Shown in pieces: positions 34,762 through 43,525 of a stretch of 64,000 nucleotides of DNA (position 1 is its first letter; the number at the start of each line of letters is the position of its first letter). A program made the translations under genes and the position numbers. The stretch is from an uncultured Ruegeria sp. (lineage in GTDB: Bacteria > Pseudomonadota > Alphaproteobacteria > Rhodobacterales > Rhodobacteraceae). The notes under the pieces are model-generated. The model searched no databases and was not told the DNA's origin. It saw only the letters and a program-made list of their open reading frames with translations. Location: positions 1 through 64,000 of the forward strand of contig NZ_CANNGO010000015.1 of the NCBI RefSeq assembly GCF_947504215.1, written 5' to 3'.

Positions 34762-35784
34762 TTATTGAAGCAATGCTGTCCAGACGCGGTTCTGCAGATC
34801 GATGGCCTTGGCCGAACAGGTCTCCGAGAAGACCAGAGGCGTGCCCTCGGGCGGCGATAGCTCATGCGCGGATTTCAGCGCCTCGCTCATATGCGCCTCG
34901 CTGCCAGAGATCCCGTTGGAATAGCCAGCAAAATTGGACTGCACGGCGATGTTTTCCGGCTTCATCACAAACTCGATGAATTTGATCGCATTGTCATAGT
35001 TCGGCGCGCCGACAGGCACCGCAACATTGTCCGCCCAGGTGATCACTCCCTCTTTGGGAAAGGCGTATTTCATTGCCGCATTCTCGTCACGGGCGCGGAT
35101 CGAATAACCGTTCCAGTTCTGATGCACCGCCGCGTCGCCGGACACCAGACGCTCCAGAATTCCGTCGGAATTGTAGGTCTTCACATGCGGTTTCTGGGCC
35201 TGCAGCAACTCCATTACCTTCTGCATGTCCTCGGGGTTTTCATTGCACAGCGGCAACCCGAGTGAGATCAGAGCCATCGAAACGACTTCGTCGGGCGATT
35301 TGAACATGCCGATCTTGCCTTGCAGTTCCGCCGGTGGCTGGAACAACACATCATAAGAGTTCACATCGCCACCATAGACATCGGTGTTGACGGTGAATGA
35401 GGTCGTCCCCCATTGCCACGGCACGGTGTAGGTGTTGCCCTCGTCCCAGGGTGGGCTGGTGAAATCCGCGCTCAGATTGCCGTAATCTGCCAGTTCCGAG
35501 GCGTTGATGGGTTGCAGCAGCCCTTCCGAGACGAAGATCTTGACGAAGTTATGGCTGGGCACCACGATGTCATACCCGGTGGCGCCCGATTGCAGCTTGG
35601 CCAGCAGAGTCTCGTTGGAATCGTATGTGTCGAGCGTGACCGAGATACCTGTCTCGGCCTCAAATTTCTCGATGAGTTCCGGAGCAGTGTAGTCGGTCCA
35701 GTTATAGAGGAACAACTCGCCCTCGGCGGTGGCCATTCCAGCGCAAAGTGTCAGTCCCAGCGCTGTTACAGTGATCTTCTTCAT
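34762..35784 (-). CDS. potD: Spermidine/putrescine-type ABC transporter substrate-binding protein
   Basis: A 340-residue periplasmic protein with a signal peptide (cleavage after A-T-A near residue 20) and the PotD/PotF start L-F-L-Y-N-W-T-D-Y-T-A-P-E-L. Further family segments are G-Y-D-I-V-V-P-S-H-N-F near residue 74 and W-A-D-N-V-A-V-P near residue 250. It is the fourth gene of the pot operon and precedes the amidohydrolase. It could favour acetylpolyamines given that neighbour. Confidence 0.92.
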   Translation of the reverse strand: MKKITVTALGLTLCAGMATAEGELFLYNWTDYTAPELIEKFEAETGISVTLDTYDSNETLLAKLQSGATGYDIVVPSHNFVKIFVSEGLLQPINASELADYGNLSADFTSPPWDEGNTYTVPWQWGTTSFTVNTDVYGGDVNSYDVLFQPPAELQGKIGMFKSPDEVVSMALISLGLPLCNENPEDMQKVMELLQAQKPHVKTYNSDGILERLVSGDAAVHQNWNGYSIRARDENAAMKYAFPKEGVITWADNVAVPVGAPNYDNAIKFIEFVMKPENIAVQSNFAGYSNGISGSEAHMSEALKSAHELSPPEGTPLVFSETCSAKAIDLQNRVWTALLQ

Positions 35785-35811
35785 GTTCTTTCCTCCCGTT
35801 TTTGATGTGCC

Positions 35812-36603
35812 CTATGTTTTCTTTCCGATCAGGTAGGACACCGTGACGATGATGATCGAAATGCCAAGAAGAACGGTTGAGATCGCGTTGACCTCTGGCG
35901 TGATGCCGATGCGCACCAGGCTGTAGATATAGATAGGCAGGGTCGTCGATCCCGCCTCGGCCACCATCAGGGTAATGATGAAGTCATCCAGCGAGATGAT
36001 GAAAGCCAGCATCGCGCCCGAGATGATCCCCGGCATCAAAAGCGGTAGTGTTACCAGCCGCAGAGTTGCCCATTTTCCGGAGTAGAGATCGCGGGCCGCG
36101 GCTTCGAGGCTTTCATCCATCCCCTGCAACCGGGCGCGGATCGGCAGATAAGCAAAGGGGATGCAGAACACTGTGTGGGCGATGATGATGTTGCCCAACC
36201 CCAGCGACAGGCCGATGGCGGCGAAAAAGGTCAACGTGGCGACAGCGGTGACGATCTCGGGGATCATCAGCGGCAAGATGATCAAACCGCTGAACATCTG
36301 CTTGCGTCGCACCCGCCGGTTCCGGCCCAGGGCCAGAGCCGCCATAGTGGCGAGAGTGGTGGCGTTGATCGTGGCGAAGACCGCGATGATCAGGCTGTTT
36401 TTGGTAGCGCGCTGAATGTCGTCATTGGCAAAGGCCTTGGCGTACCATTGCAGGCTGAATCCATCCCAGACAGTAGCCGACCGCGAGGCATTGAACGAGA
36501 ACACAACAAGGATGATCAGCGGCAGGTAGAGAAACAGGAAAAAGAATAGCGTGACCCAGTTGAACCCGGGCAGCCAGCGGATATCGCGATCTGAGTGCCT
36601 CAA
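35812..36603 (-). CDS. potC: Polyamine ABC transporter permease (PotC/PotI type)
   Basis: A 263-residue inner-membrane permease with about six hydrophobic segments, starting F-N-W-V-T-L-F-F-F-L-F-L-Y-L-P-L near residue 14, and the ATPase contact E-A-A-R-D-L-Y-S-G near residue 165. The start is taken as a TTG at 36603 that overlaps the PotB stop codon; longer frames upstream run inside potB. Length then equals that of PotC/PotI proteins. Confidence 0.88.
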   Translation of the reverse strand: MRHSDRDIRWLPGFNWVTLFFFLFLYLPLIILVVFSFNASRSATVWDGFSLQWYAKAFANDDIQRATKNSLIIAVFATINATTLATMAALALGRNRRVRRKQMFSGLIILPLMIPEIVTAVATLTFFAAIGLSLGLGNIIIAHTVFCIPFAYLPIRARLQGMDESLEAAARDLYSGKWATLRLVTLPLLMPGIISGAMLAFIISLDDFIITLMVAEAGSTTLPIYIYSLVRIGITPEVNAISTVLLGISIIIVTVSYLIGKKT

Positions 36604-37493
36604 TGCTGAAACCCTCCGCCGCCACGGCGCAGGTTGCGGGCATAGAGCATCAGGCAAAGCAGCACCATCGCCATGATCACCATCGCCAATGCCGACCCAA
36701 AGGGCCAGTTGCGCGCGGCCGAAAACTGCAATTGCACAAGAGAGCCCAGCATCAGATTCTTGCCACCACCCAACAAGTCCGGTGCGATGAACGCCCCCAG
36801 CGCCGGGATAAACACAAGAATTGATCCAGCGATGATGCCGGGCATGGACAGGGGCACGACGATGAACCACAGCGCGCCCCAGCGGCTGGAATAGAGATCT
36901 CGCGCGGCTTCGATCAGGCGCAGGTCAAGCCGCTCCAACGCCGCATAGATCGGCAGCACCATGAAGGGGATATAGGTATAGATCAGCCCAAGGGCGATCG
37001 CACCTTCGGTGTACAGCAGGGTCAAAGGCGCGTCGATCACCCCCAGCGCCATCAGGGCAGAGTTGATCAGCCCGGTGTCACGCAGGACCAGGATCCAGCA
37101 ATAGGTGCGGATCAGCAGGTTGGTCCAGAACGGGATAGTGATCAACAGCAGAAAGACGTTGCGGCGTTCCTCGGGTTGGCCGGCTATGTAATAGGCCACC
37201 GGAAACCCCACGATCAGGCAGCCGGTCACCGCGACCGTCGCAATCCAGAGCGACCGGAAAGTGATCTTAAGATAGGCCGGGTCAAATACCAGTTGGTCGA
37301 ACAAGTCGTTTTGGAATAGCAGCCGCTGGTAGGCATCGGTCGAGAACTCGGGTTTCACCCCGCCATAGTCGCCAGGAGCCAGGAAAGAATAGATCAGGAT
37401 GATCAGAATCGGCACGATCATGAACACACCAATCACCAATGCGGCGGGCAGGATACCTGCGTGATCCTTGAGATATGCCCGCAGTCCGGTCAT
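36600..37493 (-). CDS. potB: Polyamine ABC transporter permease (PotB/PotH type)
   Basis: A 297-residue inner-membrane permease with six main hydrophobic segments; the first is around residues 15-38 and the ATPase contact motif is E-A-A-R-D-L-Y-S-S near residue 198. Longer N-terminus than PotC, as usual for the B subunit. The ATG overlaps the potA stop (ATGA), showing coupling. Confidence 0.92.
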   Translation of the reverse strand: MTGLRAYLKDHAGILPAALVIGVFMIVPILIILIYSFLAPGDYGGVKPEFSTDAYQRLLFQNDLFDQLVFDPAYLKITFRSLWIATVAVTGCLIVGFPVAYYIAGQPEERRNVFLLLITIPFWTNLLIRTYCWILVLRDTGLINSALMALGVIDAPLTLLYTEGAIALGLIYTYIPFMVLPIYAALERLDLRLIEAARDLYSSRWGALWFIVVPLSMPGIIAGSILVFIPALGAFIAPDLLGGGKNLMLGSLVQLQFSAARNWPFGSALAMVIMAMVLLCLMLYARNLRRGGGGFQH

Positions 37494-38557
37494 GGGATCA
37501 GAACCCGAATGGCCCGCGGATCAACTTCGACACACACCCTCGCACCGGTCTCGGCCAGCGCGGTGCCATCCTTATGGTTCTCCGACCGAACCATCACATC
37601 GGCGCCTTGATCGAGGCGTATCAGGTAATCGGTGTTGTTCCCCAGATAGAGAATTTCCGTCACCTCACCCGCCAGCCCGGTCTGCGCAAGCCGGGCTTTT
37701 TCGGGACGGAAGAAGATGGTGACGGTGGCGCCTTCCGGCGCATGGCCTTGCGGCCCGTGCAGCTTTGAGCCGTCGAAAAGGTGATAGTTGGCCGAACCTT
37801 CTTCGTTCGCGCCCACGCGTGCCTCAAAGAAATTCGCATCGCCAATGAATTCGGCCACAAACCGGTTTTCAGGAAACTCGTAGATGCGCGCCGGGTTGTC
37901 TACCTGCTGGATCTCACCCTGCGACATCACCGCGATCCGGTCGCTCATCGCTAGCGCTTCCTCCTGATCATGGGTGACAAAAACAAAGGTGATCCCGGTT
38001 TCTTTCTGTAACCGCTTCAACTCGGCCCGCATCGACTGGCGCAGCTTAAGGTCAAGCGCCGAGAGCGGCTCGTCCAGCAGCAACACGCGCGGGTGCGGGG
38101 CCAAGGCGCGCGCAAGCGCGACCCGCTGCTGTTGACCACCTGACAGCTGGCCGGGACTGCGCGCGGCGAAATCGCTCAAATGTACCAGATCAAGCATCTC
38201 TTGCGCGGTCGCGTGCGCCTTTGCTTCGCTTTTGCGCAGCCGTCTAAGCCCAAAGGCCACGTTCTCCAGAACGCTCATATGCGGGAACAGCGAATAGTGT
38301 TGAAAGACTGTATTGACCGGGCGGCTTTCCGGGGGAAGCGCCGAAATCTCCTCCCCGAAAAGATGCAAGCTGCCGCCGGTTGGCGCCTCGAACCCCGCGA
38401 TCAGACGCAAAAGGGTGGTCTTGCCGCATCCCGAGGGCCCCAGAAGAGTAAAAAATTCATTGTCGCGGATGTCCAGCGTCGCATCGCGCAGCGCCTGAAC
38501 CGGCGGCACACCAGAGTAGATCTTATTCAGATTCTTGATACTGACAGCCGTTTTCAT
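37490..38557 (-). CDS. potA: Polyamine ABC transporter ATP-binding protein
   Basis: A 355-residue ATPase: Walker A G-P-S-G-C-G-K-T-T near residue 40, Q-loop, signature L-S-G-G-Q-Q-Q-R-V-A-L-A-R-A-L, Walker B V-L-L-L-D-E-P-L-S-A-L-D, and a C-terminal TOBE regulatory domain from about 280. The ATG at 38557 follows GGAGG; an upstream in-frame ATG would add 20 unlikely residues. It is the first gene of the operon and faces the LuxR regulator. Confidence 0.92.
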   Translation of the reverse strand: MKTAVSIKNLNKIYSGVPPVQALRDATLDIRDNEFFTLLGPSGCGKTTLLRLIAGFEAPTGGSLHLFGEEISALPPESRPVNTVFQHYSLFPHMSVLENVAFGLRRLRKSEAKAHATAQEMLDLVHLSDFAARSPGQLSGGQQQRVALARALAPHPRVLLLDEPLSALDLKLRQSMRAELKRLQKETGITFVFVTHDQEEALAMSDRIAVMSQGEIQQVDNPARIYEFPENRFVAEFIGDANFFEARVGANEEGSANYHLFDGSKLHGPQGHAPEGATVTIFFRPEKARLAQTGLAGEVTEILYLGNNTDYLIRLDQGADVMVRSENHKDGTALAETGARVCVEVDPRAIRVLIP

Positions 38558-38711
38558 ACACGCCTCCGCGCGAATTGTCGGGTAAACCCATCGCCGCTCT
38601 GCAGCACTGGTCCGCATCGCCTGTAGCTATCTTTTTCTGATTGCCTGGAAGACAAAATACCCCCAAATAGGTAGGTAAACTAATTTAAGTGGCTAAAATG
38701 GGTGTAATTCA

Positions 38712-39509
38712 TTGATCCATGCCCGTGATGCGAAATCCTTGTCCTTGCTGATGCAACGGACATCCCGGTCGGGTTTCGGCCACGACCTCAAGCGGGAACT
38801 CGGCGTCAGAGTTTCGTTCTGCACCTTTCTGATCCTGACGTATTACCCTGATCGCGAGCCGGTTTCGCAATACAGCTGGATCGGGGATCCGAAACTACTG
38901 AAAACCTATCACTCGCAATATCTGAGCGGCGCGTACCGGCTTGATCCCTACTATCAGATGGCAATGCGTCCCTTTCGGCCGGGTTTCTTTCGCCTCAGAG
39001 ACATTGCGCCCGATCGGTTCTACACGTCTGAATATTACCACCGCTACTACGCACAGACGCGGCTTTGTGACGAGGTTGGTGTACTGGTCCGCCAGTCCGA
39101 CGGCTCGGTCAGCGCGATCTCAAGCAGCCGCGACGAGCGTGGCGGACCGTTTTCGAGGTCTGAAGTCAATGGTTGGCGCGCGATTGCACCTGTGATCACT
39201 GAGTTGCTGCGCCAGCATGCTGAGAAAGTTCACGTGTCCCGCGCTGCAACAAAACAGACCGGTGGACCAGATACAGCAAAGCTGATCCTCAACTTCAGCA
39301 AACGCCTACTGCCAAAGGGGTTGACGCGTCGCGAGGCAGAAATTTCTGCGTTGATCCTGGAGGGCCATTCTAACCTCTCCATCAGTGGCCACCTGAATAT
39401 CGCTACCGATACCGTAAAGGTTCACCGCAGGAACATTTATCGAAAGCTGCAGATATCATCTCAAGCCGAACTTTTCGCCAAATTGCACGCCGCGCTGATT
39501 TCAAGGTAA
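38712..39509 (+). CDS. LuxR-type transcriptional regulator
   Basis: A protein of up to 265 residues: N-terminal ligand/sensor-like domain (about 15-170, with many aromatic residues such as Y-Y-H-R-Y-Y) and C-terminal LuxR helix-turn-helix (L-T-R-R-E-A-E-I-S-A-L-I-L-E-G-H, then T-V-K-V-H-R-R-N-I-Y-R-K-L). The N-terminal domain lacks an obvious homoserine-lactone pocket signature. The frame opens with TTG at 38712; an ATG at 38751 is the alternative start. It is divergent from the pot operon and probably regulates it. Confidence 0.85.
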   Translation: MIHARDAKSLSLLMQRTSRSGFGHDLKRELGVRVSFCTFLILTYYPDREPVSQYSWIGDPKLLKTYHSQYLSGAYRLDPYYQMAMRPFRPGFFRLRDIAPDRFYTSEYYHRYYAQTRLCDEVGVLVRQSDGSVSAISSSRDERGGPFSRSEVNGWRAIAPVITELLRQHAEKVHVSRAATKQTGGPDTAKLILNFSKRLLPKGLTRREAEISALILEGHSNLSISGHLNIATDTVKVHRRNIYRKLQISSQAELFAKLHAALISR

Positions 39510-39723
39510 AGAGCGCACAAATTGTGCCGATGAGAGCCGAGATCAATCGTTGGTGCACCCCTCGGCGGATGGCTGCAATGTCTCTTATGGGCCGTCCTCG
39601 AGATCCGTTAGATGTGGGGCAGGCGGCAATACTGGACTGCCTCCGCGGTCGGCTGTGAGCCCAATATGATCGATGCTGCGTTTTGCGCGAATGCCGGCTT
39701 CGGTAAGCGCAAAGTTGATAATA

Positions 39724-39753
39724 TTAGTGAGAGGTGATATAAGCTATCGCTAA
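39724..39753. promoter_or_regulatory. Inverted repeat, probable ArsR-type operator
   Basis: TTAGTGA and TCGCTAA form an inverted repeat with one mismatched pair and 16 bases between, ending 26 bases before the SRPBCC start and overlapping the likely promoter. ArsR-family operators are commonly of this kind and the ArsR gene is in the same operon. Confidence 0.5.
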
Positions 39754-39778
39754 TATATATGTGATCCCCGAAGTGATT

Positions 39779-40414
39779 ATGGATTTCGAAACAGCATTTG
39801 GTGCTGACTTTCGCGAAGTCAGCGAAGGTGAGCGCGAAGGTCGCCTCACGCATGTGGTTCGCGCGCAACGCACTTATCGTACCAGTCCTGAAAACTTGTG
39901 GAGCGCAATTACAGAAAAACAGCGCATTGAAAGCTGGTTCGGTAAAATCTCGGGCGACTTCAAACGTGGGGGACGGTTCTCTATCGAAGGGAACGCGGAC
40001 GGCGACATTTTTGCCTGTGAACCGCCGCATTCCGTATCTGTCACGTGGGAATTTGGCGGAAATAAGAGTTGGGTCACGGCCACGATCAAAGATGTGGAAG
40101 ACGGCGCGTTACTGATGATTGAACATGAACTTCCGACTGACACGGAAAGCGAAGCTCATTGGGAAAAATACGGTCCCGGTGCTACAGACGTTGGTTGGGA
40201 AATGGCAATGCTTGGACTGGACGGCCACCTTCAACTAAACGGTCAATCCGTGATAGCAGCAGGCCAGGAATGGGCAGAAGCAGAGGAAGGCAAGAGCCGG
40301 TTACGTTCATGGGCGGAGGCATGGGGGAAAGCCCATATCGAAGATGGCACCCCGATGAAGATTGCTATGGAGACCGCCGCTCGAACGGCAGACTTCTACA
40401 CGGGGGAGGTTTGA
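39779..40414 (+). CDS. SRPBCC (AHSA1-type START-like) domain protein
   Basis: A 211-residue soluble protein with the AHSA1/SRPBCC pattern: R-T-Y-R-T-S-P-E-N-L-W-S-A-I-T (helix and first strands), R-I-E-S-W-F-G, G-G-R-F-S-I-E-G and V-T-W-E-F-G-G. These domains bind hydrophobic ligands in a helix-grip cavity. An ATG at 39779 is preferred to a GTG at 39761. It overlaps the ArsR gene (TGATG), a very common pairing in which the ArsR protein controls both genes; ligand unknown. Confidence 0.9.
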   Translation: MDFETAFGADFREVSEGEREGRLTHVVRAQRTYRTSPENLWSAITEKQRIESWFGKISGDFKRGGRFSIEGNADGDIFACEPPHSVSVTWEFGGNKSWVTATIKDVEDGALLMIEHELPTDTESEAHWEKYGPGATDVGWEMAMLGLDGHLQLNGQSVIAAGQEWAEAEEGKSRLRSWAEAWGKAHIEDGTPMKIAMETAARTADFYTGEV

Positions 40415-40746
40415 TGCAAGCTTTCGATGTTTTATCGGACCCCGTCCGGCGGCGAACGCTGGAGCTAATAGCCCAAAAGGAGCTCGCATCGGGCGCAATC
40501 GTCAACGTCATCGAAGCTGAGTTTGGCATTTCGCAATCAGCCGTTTCACAGCACCTTCGCATATTGCGCGATGCTGGATTTGCACGCGTACGCAAAGAGG
40601 GCGCAAAGAGGTGCTATTCGATTGATCCCACGGGCTTCGAAGATGTGCAGGCATGGCTCGATCAGCTTCGCCGTTATTGGTGCGTAAAGATGGAAGCTCT
40701 TATGATCGAGATCGAGCGAGGCAAGCGTTCTGGAAAGAAATCGTAG
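40414..40746 (+). CDS. ArsR-family transcriptional regulator
   Basis: A 110-residue winged helix-turn-helix protein: F-D-V-L-S-D-P-V-R-R-R-T-L-E-L-I at the N-terminus and recognition helix G-I-S-Q-S-A-V-S-Q-H-L-R-I-L-R. It lacks the ELCVCDL metal-binding motif of ArsR/SmtB metal sensors, so it belongs to the non-metal group that travels with SRPBCC proteins. The ATG overlaps the SRPBCC stop and is preceded by GGGGGAGG. Confidence 0.92.
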   Translation: MQAFDVLSDPVRRRTLELIAQKELASGAIVNVIEAEFGISQSAVSQHLRILRDAGFARVRKEGAKRCYSIDPTGFEDVQAWLDQLRRYWCVKMEALMIEIERGKRSGKKS

Positions 40747-41031
40747 CTGCGGATGGCTCACAATCAGCCATTCGAAGCAGCATAGCGAAAAGGATCTCTG
40801 GGTGGCTCCTGCATTGTAGTCGGCGGCCAATAGCCCAATCTGCCAATTCTGCGGTCCACATCGACGTCCGCCTTGATGCGTGGTTTACTTGTCACCCTGC
40901 ATGGGTAACAGAAATGAGGGTGCCTAAATGACTGATCCCGGATCCACCAGATCAGGCCCGCGCCTAACAATCCATAGCCACATCAACGCAGTCTCGCTCA
41001 GTAGAAGCACTGACATCAGATGAAACTGAAA

Positions 41032-41469
41032 TCAGTCCGGTTCGGCGGGTAGATTATGTTTCAAATCAGCTGACAGTTCTTGCAGTGCTTTCAGCAGTTC
41101 TTGTGGGCCAACTGTTTCCGGATTTACCTTGGTGCTACCAAAGTATCTAAGGAATACGCTTCTGGTCGTATCGTCCATGCCTTCATGCAGAGCCATAGAC
41201 CAATAGGGAAACATTCGCTCATTCACACCGACGCACTCGACTAGAATAATGTTGATGTGGCGTGTATCTGTGGTGATGCGGTGATAGATCGCGCTAACCT
41301 CAGCGCGATGGCCCTCGAGAACCTGCAAAAAAGCGTGTTTGTTGTAGTGCAGGATACCCGTGACGTTCATTGCCCTGTTGTTGCGGATAGATGTCTCAAT
41401 CAGCTTGGGTACATCTGCGCTTACCGATGGATTGCGCAGGCTATAATATATAAGGCGAGTGAGGCTCAT
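41032..41469 (-). CDS. BLUF-domain blue-light photoreceptor
   Basis: A 145-residue protein consisting of one BLUF domain (residues ~1-95) and a helical tail. Photocycle residues are visible: Tyr8 in L-I-Y-Y-S, Asn near 31-35 in N-N-R-A-M-N-V-T-G-I-L, and Gln49 in A-F-L-Q-V-L-E-G. It should bind FAD and respond to blue light. There is no attached output domain such as EAL or GGDEF, so it acts through a partner. No neighbouring gene is an obvious partner; the SRPBCC-ArsR pair is 285 bases away on the other strand. Confidence 0.92.
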   Translation of the reverse strand: MSLTRLIYYSLRNPSVSADVPKLIETSIRNNRAMNVTGILHYNKHAFLQVLEGHRAEVSAIYHRITTDTRHINIILVECVGVNERMFPYWSMALHEGMDDTTRSVFLRYFGSTKVNPETVGPQELLKALQELSADLKHNLPAEPD

Positions 41470-42051
41470 TGGTTCTTCCCATCAACGTTCAGCAGACTTG
41501 CGAGCAAGTGGTCACAAGGTCAATTCTCTTATTCGCGCGGATCTGGGCAGAACGGTGCTCAAACCATGAAAAAACAGTGTAGGGCTTAGTGGTCACTACT
41601 GTTGCCGCACTGCGTGCGCTGACTTAGCACCGCGCTATAATGTACCAGCAGCCAGAAGCAGTTGGGAAAGTATTTCGATGATTGTAGCAATGTTCACTAC
41701 TATTTGCATACATTTGTTCGCTCGCGACGATTGACAGGTTTGTCCGCGAAGTGTGGCTTCGCCCTGATCCTAACTTTCCGCCTGCGGCCAATGGCGGCTA
41801 TGCGGACTGCAGGTACAGCACCTGAACGCACCGCCCAACGTCCGGAAAGGGCCGTTTTATGGCGTTATGCAGGCAGTAGCGACTACTGCCGCGGCGCACG
41901 CGAGATCCGTTTGATGCCCAAACTACTTGATACTGTGCACACTTGAATGACGGGTTTCTCACGGTCGTAGACCGGGGCTACAGTTGGACATTTGTCGAAA
42001 TTCCCGGGTAACAAGTTCAGGCAGCGTGAAAAAACATGGAACCCCTTCACA
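41470..42051. other. Intergenic stretch, no gene seen
   Basis: About 580 bases. The part around 41740-41890 has the look of degenerate non-coding sequence frequent in Roseobacter-group genomes; no frame resembles a protein. Confidence 0.4.
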
Positions 42052-42270
42052 CTATCCGCAGCAGTCATCGCCCAATTGAATTGGTGGGCAAGGAACGGTA
42101 GCGTATGAGCAGTAGACACAACAGTCGCCTTCCATGGGTTTCAAAACTGTCTTGCATGACCTGCACTCGTAGAACCACTGGCAAGCATCCGTAGGCATTT
42201 CTTCCGCTTCGCTGTGCCCACACGCTGGGCACGTCAGTGTGCTTTCAAGCACCACAGTTTGGTCCGTCAT
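42052..42270 (-). CDS. GDCCVxC-domain small protein
   Basis: A 72-residue cysteine-rich protein carrying the family motif G-D-C-C-V-Y-C near residues 49-55. Two CxxC pairs precede it (C-P-A-C at 14-17 and C-R-S-C at 36-39), suggesting metal or thiol chemistry. In some relatives the motif contains selenocysteine; here the codons are cysteine. It follows the MerT-like gene by four bases and is the second gene behind a MerR-type promoter, which points to metal resistance, probably mercury. Confidence 0.82.
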   Translation of the reverse strand: MTDQTVVLESTLTCPACGHSEAEEMPTDACQWFYECRSCKTVLKPMEGDCCVYCSYATVPCPPIQLGDDCCG

Positions 42271-42274
42271 TGTC

Positions 42275-42598
42275 TCACATCTGCATTATTAGGAAATCGT
42301 TGATCCGAGCCTCATAGAAAACGACAACCCAAGCCAATCCGGTCATCGCGGTCGTGCCCAAAAGCCACCACTTCAACTTTGGCAGTGAACCGCGCTGATA
42401 AGACATCAGCCAAGATACCATGACGAGCGCGGCTGAAATCGCCAATACATACAAGCTTGCCGCTGCTATCTGCCCAAAGATTGCCATCCAACTGCCGCCT
42501 ACTCCCATCAGCATCATCGTCATGGGCAATATGCAGCACGTCGCGACGCCAAGTGCTGACAGCGATCCTATGTAACTGAGGCTAAGGTACTTCTGCAT
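42275..42598 (-). CDS. MerT-like mercuric transport membrane protein
   Basis: A 107-residue membrane protein with three hydrophobic segments; the first contains the vicinal cysteine pair A-T-C-C-I-L-P-M near residues 20-26, the Hg(II) relay site in MerT/MerC-type importers. The length suits the small MerT-like family seen in marine alphaproteobacteria. It is transcribed from the promoter at 42650-42680. No merA reductase gene is in the window. Confidence 0.78.
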   Translation of the reverse strand: MQKYLSLSYIGSLSALGVATCCILPMTMMLMGVGGSWMAIFGQIAAASLYVLAISAALVMVSWLMSYQRGSLPKLKWWLLGTTAMTGLAWVVVFYEARINDFLIMQM

Positions 42599-42649
42599 TT
42601 CCGTTTCTTACGGCCCTTTTTGTGAGGAGTTGTCTAAGCGATCCGGTCT

Positions 42650-42680
42650 TATATAACTTCTGTAGTCACTACAGGATCAA
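42650..42680 (-). promoter_or_regulatory. MerR-type promoter and operator
   Basis: On the minus strand TTGATC (42680-42675) and TATATA (42655-42650) are separated by 19 bases, and the spacer holds the perfect dyad CTGTAGTGACTACAG (42674-42660). The long spacer with a centred dyad is the hallmark of MerR-activated promoters, and TTGA, GTA, TAC and GAAGT occur in the same order as in classical mer promoters. It drives the MerT-like gene and lies just upstream of the divergent merR. Confidence 0.82.
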
Positions 42681-42695
42681 GGTAGGAAATCTCAC

Positions 42696-43083
42696 ATGTT
42701 TGCGATTGGGGAAGCATCTCGGCAAAGCGGAGTTGGCATTGAAACGATCCGCTACTACGAACGAAGAGATCGTGCCCAAGCCAGAACGGGCATCAAATAA
42801 TAGACGCATGTACTCCACGCAGGATATTGGAAGGCTTCGCTTCCTAAAAAAGTGCCGTGAACTAGGCTTTCCGTTGGCCGATGCGAAGACGCTCGTCGAA
42901 CTCTCCGAAGGCGACAGCGAAGATTGCCAATCTGTTAAGGAGTTGGCGGAACACCACGTCTTCAATGTGCGCAAAAAGATAAAGGAGCTTAAGCGGCTGG
43001 AAGCGGCATTGACTGAACTCACAGCCAATTGCGACAGTGGGAATGTTGCCTGCCCGATGCTCTCTCAACTCCGCTCCATTTAG
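42696..43083 (+). pseudogene. MerR-family regulator, frameshifted
   Basis: The frame from ATG 42696 gives a MerR N-terminus (F-A-I-G-E-A-S-R-Q-S-G-V-G-I-E-T-I-R-Y-Y-E) but shifts and stops within 15 codons. A second frame carries the rest: E-E-I-V-P-K-P-E-R, R-M-Y-S-T-Q-D-I-G-R-L-R-F-L, the coiled dimer helix and metal-site cysteines C-Q-S-V, N-C-D-S-G and A-C-P-M. The change of frame is near 42763, in GAACGAAGAG. Corrected, the protein is about 129 residues, normal for MerR. Two bases lost (or one gained) would explain it; a sequence error is equally possible because the promoter is intact. Confidence 0.8.
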
Positions 43084-43156
43084 TAGAAAATTGGGCGTTG
43101 CGCGACCCTCTGGTACGCGCGTTGTGTTGGGTCGGAATCCGGGGTAGGTTCGCCAC

Positions 43157-43525
43157 GTGAAGTACATTCGACCAATAACCACAACAGTGCTTACGGTGTT
43201 TCTGATCCTTATTATGGGGTTTGGGAGTGTTGTGCATGCGCTATCTAATGAGTGCGTTGGCGGGCATTGTATTGATCATATGGCCACAAGTGTTGAGGCT
43301 CAACACGCTAACCATGGGCTAGTCGCTTCTAGCGAAGACGGGCAGCATGAGCCAGACAGCGCAGCGCACGAAGGATGCAATCCATTTTTGTGTAGTGTTC
43401 CCGCGCTCACGACACAGACTTCCGAATCCAAGTTTAACCAGGCGGCGGTCGTGTCGGCATCGCAGGTTACAAACCTCTCGACGCTCAATGAACCGGACAA
43501 CCCGGACAGACCACCTAACACTTGA
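43157..43525 (+). CDS. Hypothetical exported or membrane-anchored Cys/His protein
   Basis: A 122-residue protein with one N-terminal hydrophobic segment (residues ~8-29) that may be a signal peptide or anchor, then N-E-C-V-G-G-H-C-I-D-H and, near residue 73, G-C-N-P-F-L-C-S. Many histidines and acidic residues lie between, suggesting metal handling in the periplasm. No family is recognised. It lies between merR and the cytochrome/CopCD genes, same strand as the latter. Confidence 0.6.
   Translation: MKYIRPITTTVLTVFLILIMGFGSVVHALSNECVGGHCIDHMATSVEAQHANHGLVASSEDGQHEPDSAAHEGCNPFLCSVPALTTQTSESKFNQAAVVSASQVTNLSTLNEPDNPDRPPNT

Noticed and set aside
2411..40816. A 14-base identity (TGGCTCCTGCATTG) at 2411-2424 and 40803-40816
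   Set aside because: Matches of this length are expected by chance in 64 kb and the flanks do not align.
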